Assembly: GCA_023388355.1 (NCBI GenBank)
Contig: JAEWGI010000021.1
Span: 1 to 13,299, forward strand
From: Pseudomonadota bacterium
GTDB taxonomy: Bacteria > Pseudomonadota > Gammaproteobacteria > Xanthomonadales > Xanthomonadaceae
Direction of reading: 5' to 3'
DNA: 13,299 bases
Under the pieces are notes generated by a model. It had not been told where the DNA came from and did not search any database. It was given only the letters and a program-made list of their open reading frames with translations. Below, one piece after another: positions 6,393-13,299 of the stretch. The first letter of the stretch is position 1; each line of letters begins with the position of its first letter. The translations under genes were made by a program, and so were the position numbers.

Positions 6393-7082
6393 ATGGTGTT
6401 GCAGCAGTCGCATCCGGTTTCGCGCAAGACGCAGTCTCCCGGGCTCGATACGACCCGGATCCTCGGGATCAGCAGCACCATGGCGCTGAACGTGCTGGCG
6501 CTGGCGTTCCTCCTGATGCCCATGACCCTGCCCTCGCTGCCGGCGGTGGTGGAGGCGCCACGCAACCTCGTGGTGGTCGACATCGTGCCGATCGAGCCGG
6601 TCACGCCGCCCCCGGTGGAGGAGGTGGAAGTGGTCCGGCCGCGGCCGCAGCCGCAGCCCGAAGCGGTGCGGCGGGTGGTCGAGCCGCAGCCGGTGAGCGA
6701 CGCACCGGTGCTGGTGGAACAGGGCGTCTTCCAGCCCGAGGTGTCCGACGCGCCGGTCGCGGTCGACGCCACCCCCACGCTGGAGCCGGCCGGGCCGGTG
6801 ACCGGCATGCAGCTGCAGTACCGCACCGCGCCGCCGCCGGCGTATCCGCGCCTGGCGGTGCAGCGCAACTACCAGGGCACGGTGCTGCTGCGGATCCTGG
6901 TCGATGTCGACGGCCGGCCGCTGGAGGTCTCGATCGAGCGCAGCAGCGGCCATTCGGTGCTCGACCGCGAGGCCGCGCGCCACGTGCAGCGCAGCTGGCG
7001 CTTCCAGCCGGCGATGCGCGACGGCCGGGCGGTGCAGGCGGTGGGCATCGTGCCGATCGATTTCAGGCTCGACCGCGGCTGA
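6393..7082 (+). CDS. Energy transducer TonB-type protein
   Basis: TonB proteins carry proton-motive energy from ExbB/ExbD in the inner membrane to TonB-dependent outer-membrane receptors. The 229 residues have the standard order: a short cytoplasmic end, one membrane helix at about 27-49, a proline- and valine-rich periplasmic spacer at about 62-135 (for example RPRPQPQPE), and a C-terminal domain at about 139-226. That domain includes PAYPRLAVQRNYQGTVLLRI, LEVSIERSSGHSVLDREA and WRFQPAMRDGRAV, all typical. A strong GGAGG ribosome site at 6382-6386 supports the ATG at 6393. No exbB or exbD is nearby, so it either works with partners encoded elsewhere or is one of several TonB paralogues, which are common in xanthomonads. 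It is convergent with rlmH. No Fur-like operator is evident upstream. I give no gene symbol because paralogue identity cannot be decided here. Confidence 0.93.
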   Translation: MVLQQSHPVSRKTQSPGLDTTRILGISSTMALNVLALAFLLMPMTLPSLPAVVEAPRNLVVVDIVPIEPVTPPPVEEVEVVRPRPQPQPEAVRRVVEPQPVSDAPVLVEQGVFQPEVSDAPVAVDATPTLEPAGPVTGMQLQYRTAPPPAYPRLAVQRNYQGTVLLRILVDVDGRPLEVSIERSSGHSVLDREAARHVQRSWRFQPAMRDGRAVQAVGIVPIDFRLDRG

Positions 7083-7091
7083 GCCCGCGCG

Positions 7092-7116
7092 CGCCGCCCG
7101 GCTTGCCCGGGCGGCG
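7092..7116. terminator. Hairpin between convergent tonB and rlmH, probable bidirectional terminator
   Basis: CGCCGCCCGG and CCGGGCGGCG form a perfect 10-bp stem around a five-base loop (CTTGC), filling most of the 34-bp gap between the two convergent stops and abutting the rlmH stop codon. No T tract follows on either strand, which is usual for very GC-rich genomes. Confidence 0.65.
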
Positions 7117-7587
7117 TCAGGCGCGGTGGTAGGGATGGTTGGCGAGCATGGCCGCGGCGCGGTAGATCTGTTCGGCCAGCACCAGGCGCACCAGCATGTG
7201 CGGCAGGGTCAGCGGGCCCAGCGACCAGCGTTCGTCCGCGCGCGCCAGCACGTCCGGCGCATGGCCTTCGGGGCCGCCGATCAGGAAGGCCAGGTCGCGG
7301 CCCTGGCCGCGCCAGTGCTCCAGCCGCTGCGCAAGCTGTTCGGACGAGTGCATCCGGCCCTGGCCGTCGAGCGCCACCACCCGGGTGTTGCGCGGCAGTG
7401 CGGCGAGCACCCGCGCGCCCTCGTCCTGGACCGCGCGCGCGGCATCGCGGCCCTTGCCGCGCAGGCCTGGCTCGATTTCCACCAGTTCCAGCGGAAGCCA
7501 GTGCGAAAGACGCTTGCGGTATTCGCCGAAGCCCTCGGCCACCCAGGCCGGCGCGCGTTCGCCGACGGCGACAAGTCGTGCCCTCAT
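7117..7587 (-). CDS. rlmH: 23S rRNA (pseudouridine-1915-N3)-methyltransferase RlmH
   Basis: RlmH is a small SPOUT-class methyltransferase that uses S-adenosylmethionine to methylate pseudouridine 1915 in helix 69 of 23S rRNA, acting on assembled 70S ribosomes. The predicted 156 residues match the usual length of about 155. The AdoMet-binding loop of the trefoil knot is FLIGGPEGHAP at 101-111. The C-terminal knot segment is SLGPLTLPHMLVRLVLAEQ at 122-140, ending in the hallmark NHPYHR at 150-155. It is the last gene of the minus-strand run, 69 bp after rsfS, a very common neighbour in bacteria. The ribosome site is weak. It converges on tonB. Confidence 0.96.
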   Translation of the reverse strand: MRARLVAVGERAPAWVAEGFGEYRKRLSHWLPLELVEIEPGLRGKGRDAARAVQDEGARVLAALPRNTRVVALDGQGRMHSSEQLAQRLEHWRGQGRDLAFLIGGPEGHAPDVLARADERWSLGPLTLPHMLVRLVLAEQIYRAAAMLANHPYHRA

Positions 7588-7656
7588 CGCATCCGCACCG
7601 CGGGCGCGGCAGGCGCAAGGGGATACCGAAGGACGTCCGGAACCGCCACCGCGGAC

Positions 7657-8082
7657 TCAGTCGCGATCCGCGTCGTCCGGGTCTTCGCCGGGAAGCTCCG
7701 GCGGCTGGTCGCCGACCGTCCACAGGCGCTCGAGCGCATAGAACTCGCGCACCCGCGGCAGCATCACGTGCACCACCACGTCGCCTAGGTCGACCAGCAC
7801 CCACTCGGCCTCGCGCTCGCCCTCGACCCCGAGCGGCTGGCAGTCGAGCTTCTTGGCGTGGCGCACCACCTCGTCGGCAATCGACTTGACGTGCCGGGTG
7901 GAGGTGCCCGAGGCGATCACCATGTAGTCGCAGACGCTGGTGCGGCCGCGCACGTCGATCTCGATGACGTCCTTGGCCTTGAGTTCGCCGACCGCCGTGT
8001 GGATCGCCCTGAGCAGCACGTCGACGGGCGGCGGCGGCTCGGGGAGGCGGGTCTTGATGACGTGCGCTGAGGAACTGGACAA
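7657..8082 (-). CDS. rsfS: Ribosome silencing factor RsfS (TTG start proposed)
   Basis: RsfS (YbeB/Iojap family) binds ribosomal protein uL14 on the 50S subunit and blocks joining with the 30S subunit, lowering translation in slow growth. From the proposed start the protein has 141 residues, with the family core at about 24-123: KAKDVIEIDVRG, the DYMVIASGTSTRHVKSIAD block at 52-70, PLGVEGEREAEWVLVDLGDV at 83-102 and YALERLW at 115-121. The acidic tail (GEDPDDADRD) is extra compared with E. coli. No ATG lies between the last upstream stop region and the core. TTG at 8082-8080 gives an N-terminus containing VIKTRLP, which resembles xanthomonad homologues; a GTG at 8019-8017 would give a shorter 120-residue form close to the E. 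coli length. Neither has a clear ribosome site. A TATAAT box lies 28 bases upstream of the TTG. Confidence 0.92.
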   Translation of the reverse strand: MSSSSAHVIKTRLPEPPPPVDVLLRAIHTAVGELKAKDVIEIDVRGRTSVCDYMVIASGTSTRHVKSIADEVVRHAKKLDCQPLGVEGEREAEWVLVDLGDVVVHVMLPRVREFYALERLWTVGDQPPELPGEDPDDADRD

Positions 8083-8109
8083 GGGCGGTGGCTCTGGCGG
8101 CTGGCGGGG

Positions 8110-8115
8110 ATTATA
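8110..8115 (-). promoter_or_regulatory. Perfect -10 hexamer (TATAAT) before rsfS, overlapping the nadD stop
   Basis: The minus strand reads CTATAATCCCC here, where TAA is the nadD stop and TATAAT is a consensus -10 box. Transcription would begin near 8103, giving a leader of about 20 bases before the TTG of rsfS. The best-placed -35 candidate (8138-8133, CGGAAC) is poor. In DNA this GC-rich a perfect TATAAT is rare, so a secondary promoter for rsfS-rlmH is plausible. Confidence 0.5.
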
Positions 8116-8869
8116 GCGGGCGGGCCGGATCGGTTCCGTGCACGCCGTACAGGTGCTGGCCCACGATATGGTCGGCGACCGCGGCGGGCACCAGCTCGCG
8201 CCACGATCCGCCTGCAGCGATGGCGCGGCGCACGCCGGTGGCCGAGCCGGGATGCAGCGGCTGGTGCAGGCGCAGCACGCGGCCCGCGGGGGCCGCCCGC
8301 AGCTGGTCCGGGCCGCCGCTCCAGCGACCGTCCAGGGCGGCGGCCAGCCCGGGCGCCAGGCGCGCGTCCAGGTCGCTGCCGCCGCGGTCGGCGACGATGA
8401 AATGGCATAGCCCGGGCAGCTCGGTCCACTGGTGCCAGGTGGGCAGGCCGAGCAGGCTGTCGGCGCCCAGCAGCAGGGCGATCGGAGCCGCCTGGCCCAG
8501 TTCGCGGCGCAGTTCGCGCAGGGTGTCGACGGTGTAGCTGGGGCCCTCCCGCCGCAGCTCGCGCCGGTCAAGCAGCAGGCCCGCTTCACCGCCGATCGCC
8601 AGCTCCAGCATCCGCAGCCGCTGCGCCGCGTCGGCGCCCGGCGGCGGCCGGTGCGGCGGATCGGCCGCCGGCGTGAGGTGAATCGCACAGCCCAGCGCAT
8701 CGCGCGCCCCGCGCGCGATCGCCAGATGCCCGTGATGCACCGGATCGAACGTGCCCCCGTAGATCACGTGGATCGGGTCCGGCCCCGGCCCCCCGGAAGC
8801 GGAAGCGCCAGCGGCCGCGATCGACGGCCCGGCGCTGCCGTTCCCGATTCCCGGCTCCCGATTTCCCAT
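8111..8869 (-). CDS. nadD: Nicotinate-nucleotide adenylyltransferase NadD
   Basis: NadD transfers AMP from ATP to nicotinate mononucleotide, making deamido-NAD in the NAD biosynthesis pathway. The nucleotidyltransferase signature GGTFDPVHHGHL occupies residues 38-49 of the 252-residue frame. SYTVDTLREL lies at 111-120, LLGADSLLGLPTWH at 133-146, and SATGVRRAIA at 209-218 is the divergent counterpart of the ISSTxxR motif. Family members are near 215-220 residues; the surplus is all N-terminal. The first 11 residues, MGNREPGIGNG, are encoded by GGGAA-type heptamer repeats, and residues 12-31 are low-complexity. The only other in-frame candidate is GTG at 8767 (218 residues, starting just before IYGGTFDP), also without a clear ribosome site. 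The true start is therefore uncertain. The gene follows holA after nine bases and its TAA is shared with a TATAAT box. Confidence 0.93.
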   Translation of the reverse strand: MGNREPGIGNGSAGPSIAAAGASASGGPGPDPIHVIYGGTFDPVHHGHLAIARGARDALGCAIHLTPAADPPHRPPPGADAAQRLRMLELAIGGEAGLLLDRRELRREGPSYTVDTLRELRRELGQAAPIALLLGADSLLGLPTWHQWTELPGLCHFIVADRGGSDLDARLAPGLAAALDGRWSGGPDQLRAAPAGRVLRLHQPLHPGSATGVRRAIAAGGSWRELVPAAVADHIVGQHLYGVHGTDPARPL

Positions 8870-8878
8870 GTCCGGCAG

Positions 8879-9922
8879 TCAGGCCACCAGGCCTGAGGCC
8901 CCAGGCTCGGCGACCGCCACCAGCAGCCGCTCCAGCGCCAGCCAGGCGTCGGTGGGCTCCTCGCCCGGGCGGCCCCGTCCCTTGGCGATGCGGTCCACGC
9001 CACCGGCCCGGACCACGAACCGCTCCCAGCGCGCCGCCGGATGCCGGCCCAGCGCGCGCCGGTACACCGCCTGCTTCGAATCCCACACCCGTTGCGCCTT
9101 GAACTCCGCGCCCAGGTTGCCGCCCCGCGCCTGCACCCCTGCCAGCGCCGCGACCCGGGTCAGCTCCATCACCACCATGCCCATCAGTGCCGGCACCGCC
9201 TCGCCCTCGGCGCGCAGGCCGGCGAGCATGCGCGTGGCCTGCGCGGCCTGGCCGTTGAGCGCGGCGTCGACCAGGCGGAACACGTCGTAGCGCGCGGCGT
9301 CGGCCACCAGCGCCTCCATCCGCGCCGCGTCCAGCGGCGCGCCGTCGGCCAGCAGCGCCAGCTTGTCCACCTCCTGCGCGGCGGCCAGCAGGTTGCCCTG
9401 CACGCGTTCGGCCAGGCGCTGCACGGCGCCGCGATCGGCACGCACGCCGCGCTGGCGCAGGCGCGATTCGAGCCAGCCCTCCAGCTCGTGCGGGCGCACC
9501 ACCGGCGCATTGACGAAGTGGCCGGCCTTCGCGATCGCCTCGCTCCACTTGCCGCCGTGCTTGGTGCTCCAGTCGCCGGCGGTGATCAGCAGCACGATGT
9601 CGCCGGGCGGCTGCGCGCAGTAGCCGGCGATCACCTCCGCGCCTTGCTTGCCGGGTCGGCCGGTGGCCAGGCGCAGCTCCAGCAGACGATGGCTGGAAAA
9701 CAGGCTCGGCGCGCGGAAGCTGGCATCGAGCGTGTTCCAGTCGAAGTCGCGGCCGTCGGCGTCGAACACCTCGCGCTCGCCGAAACCGGCCGCGCGCGCG
9801 CTGGCGCGGATCGCGTCGGCCGCTTCCAGCACCAGCAGCGGCTCGGGCCCTGCAACCAGGTAGACCGGCCGCGGCGGCTCGGCGGCGAGCGTGGCGACGA
9901 GGCGATCGGGCTTCAGCTGCAT
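8879..9922 (-). CDS. holA: DNA polymerase III delta subunit
   Basis: Delta is the clamp-loader subunit that opens the beta sliding clamp. The predicted length is 347 residues (343 in E. coli). The N-terminal AAA+-like domain starts with YLVAGPEPLLVLEAADAIR at 21-39, equivalent to YLLxGxxPLLLQE, with DWNTLDASFRAPSLFSSHRL further on; as usual for delta it lacks a functional Walker A. The middle and collar domains include GNLLAAAQEVDKLALL and RYDVFRLVDAALNG, which align well with the E. coli protein. The family is divergent, so context also counts: lptE lies just upstream (13-bp gap) and nadD just downstream, the standard proteobacterial order. The ATG at 9922 has a weak GGCGGG ribosome site. 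Confidence 0.95.
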   Translation of the reverse strand: MQLKPDRLVATLAAEPPRPVYLVAGPEPLLVLEAADAIRASARAAGFGEREVFDADGRDFDWNTLDASFRAPSLFSSHRLLELRLATGRPGKQGAEVIAGYCAQPPGDIVLLITAGDWSTKHGGKWSEAIAKAGHFVNAPVVRPHELEGWLESRLRQRGVRADRGAVQRLAERVQGNLLAAAQEVDKLALLADGAPLDAARMEALVADAARYDVFRLVDAALNGQAAQATRMLAGLRAEGEAVPALMGMVVMELTRVAALAGVQARGGNLGAEFKAQRVWDSKQAVYRRALGRHPAARWERFVVRAGGVDRIAKGRGRPGEEPTDAWLALERLLVAVAEPGASGLVA

Positions 9923-9935
9923 CCGCCCGCCGTGT

Positions 9936-10451
9936 TCACTGTGCGGCGGCGCGCAGCTCGCGCGTGGCCGCGTCGATGCGACGCAGGATCGAGGCGGTCA
10001 TCTCGCGCTGCATCTCGCGCGCCAGCAGTTCGCGCTCGGTGTCGGTGCCGGTGGAGTCGGTCGGCACCGAGATGTAGTCGCGGGACATTTCCACCGCCTG
10101 CTGCGGCACGACCTCGTCGCCATTGGCGTCGACCAGCGCGAACACCACCGCATAGCGCAGCGTGAACTCCTGGGCGCGGCCGAACTGGTCGAGGCTGAGC
10201 GGGGTCGAGGCCCAGCGTTCGGAGCGCAGCGCGAGGGTGGCGACCCGGCGTTCGGTCTCCGCATCGGCCACGTTCGCGCCGGCACGCTCCAGCGCGCGCT
10301 CCAGCGAGGTGGCCAGCGGGCTGTAGGGATCGCGCGCGGTGACCTTCACCTGGCCCAGGTCGTCGGGCAGCACCAGCGCATCGCGCAGGTGGAAGCCGCA
10401 GGCGGTGAGCCCGAAGGCGAGCAACAGGGCGGTCAGTCGGGTCCGGATCAT
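9936..10451 (-). CDS. lptE: LPS-assembly lipoprotein LptE
   Basis: LptE is the outer-membrane lipoprotein that plugs and assembles the LptD barrel, which places lipopolysaccharide in the outer leaflet. The 171 residues start with a lipoprotein signal peptide whose lipobox is LTAC, making Cys18 the lipidated residue. ACGFHLRD directly after it is a strong LptE mark. Further family-like parts are PYSPLATSLERALERAGANV at about 42-61 and the C-terminal LLAREMQREMTASILRRI helix. It lies between leuS (54-bp gap) and holA (13-bp gap), the conserved position of lptE (formerly rlpB). No clear ribosome site is visible. Confidence 0.94.
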   Translation of the reverse strand: MIRTRLTALLLAFGLTACGFHLRDALVLPDDLGQVKVTARDPYSPLATSLERALERAGANVADAETERRVATLALRSERWASTPLSLDQFGRAQEFTLRYAVVFALVDANGDEVVPQQAVEMSRDYISVPTDSTGTDTERELLAREMQREMTASILRRIDAATRELRAAAQ

Positions 10452-10505
10452 GGGCGAAGTCTGTAGCAGGCCGCGGGCGCCGGCAAGCGCGGTGCCGCGG
10501 CGGGT

Positions 10506-13298
<2,793 letters not shown>

Positions 13299-13299
13299 A

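Noticed and set aside
8083..8700. N-terminal extension of the rsfS frame into nadD
   Set aside because: It overlaps nadD in a different phase and has no homology; RsfS homology starts after 8082.

Overview
The window is about 13.3 kb of very GC-rich DNA with long shadow frames on both strands. It is chromosomal housekeeping sequence from a gammaproteobacterium. The gene order leuS-lptE-holA-nadD-rsfS-rlmH, then a TonB gene, then maf-rng-yhdP, together with the protein sequences, points to the Xanthomonadaceae, probably the Lysobacter/Luteimonas side. The assignment is by recognition, not by a database search.

Layout from right to left. On the minus strand, leuS (leucyl-tRNA synthetase), lptE (LPS-assembly lipoprotein), holA (DNA polymerase III delta), nadD (NaMN adenylyltransferase), rsfS (ribosome silencing factor) and rlmH (23S rRNA methyltransferase) are co-directional with short gaps. 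A perfect TATAAT hexamer overlapping the nadD stop suggests an extra promoter for rsfS-rlmH. RlmH converges on a plus-strand TonB-type gene, with a perfect 10-bp hairpin between them. A gene-free, hairpin- and repeat-rich stretch of about 440 bp precedes tonB. To its left a plus-strand pair encodes a periplasmic SIMPL/DUF541 protein and a 55-residue charged protein. Divergent from that pair, the minus strand carries maf (nucleoside triphosphate pyrophosphatase), rng (RNase G) and a yhdP-family gene. maf and rng are joined by a TGATG overlap; rng and yhdP are separated by a spacer that carries a GC-rich inverted repeat.

The most unusual point is the left end. The YhdP-like reading frame stops at 867 residues, roughly 400 short of the family's usual length. 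Its last 20-25 residues read like the C-terminal end of a DesK/NarL-system sensor histidine kinase. Its stop overlaps (ATGA) the start of a NarL/DesR-type response regulator that runs off the window. This suggests that yhdP was joined in frame to the tail of a two-component kinase gene, either by a deletion or rearrangement or by an assembly error.

Secondary points of interest are the xanthomonad-style short GC repeats. They occur in the rng-yhdP spacer, they apparently form the N-terminal extension of the NadD frame, and they occur upstream of tonB. LeuRS also has an insertion of about 40 residues. I see no tRNA, rRNA, CRISPR array, transposase, phage gene or defence system, and nothing that I would call an undescribed multi-gene system.
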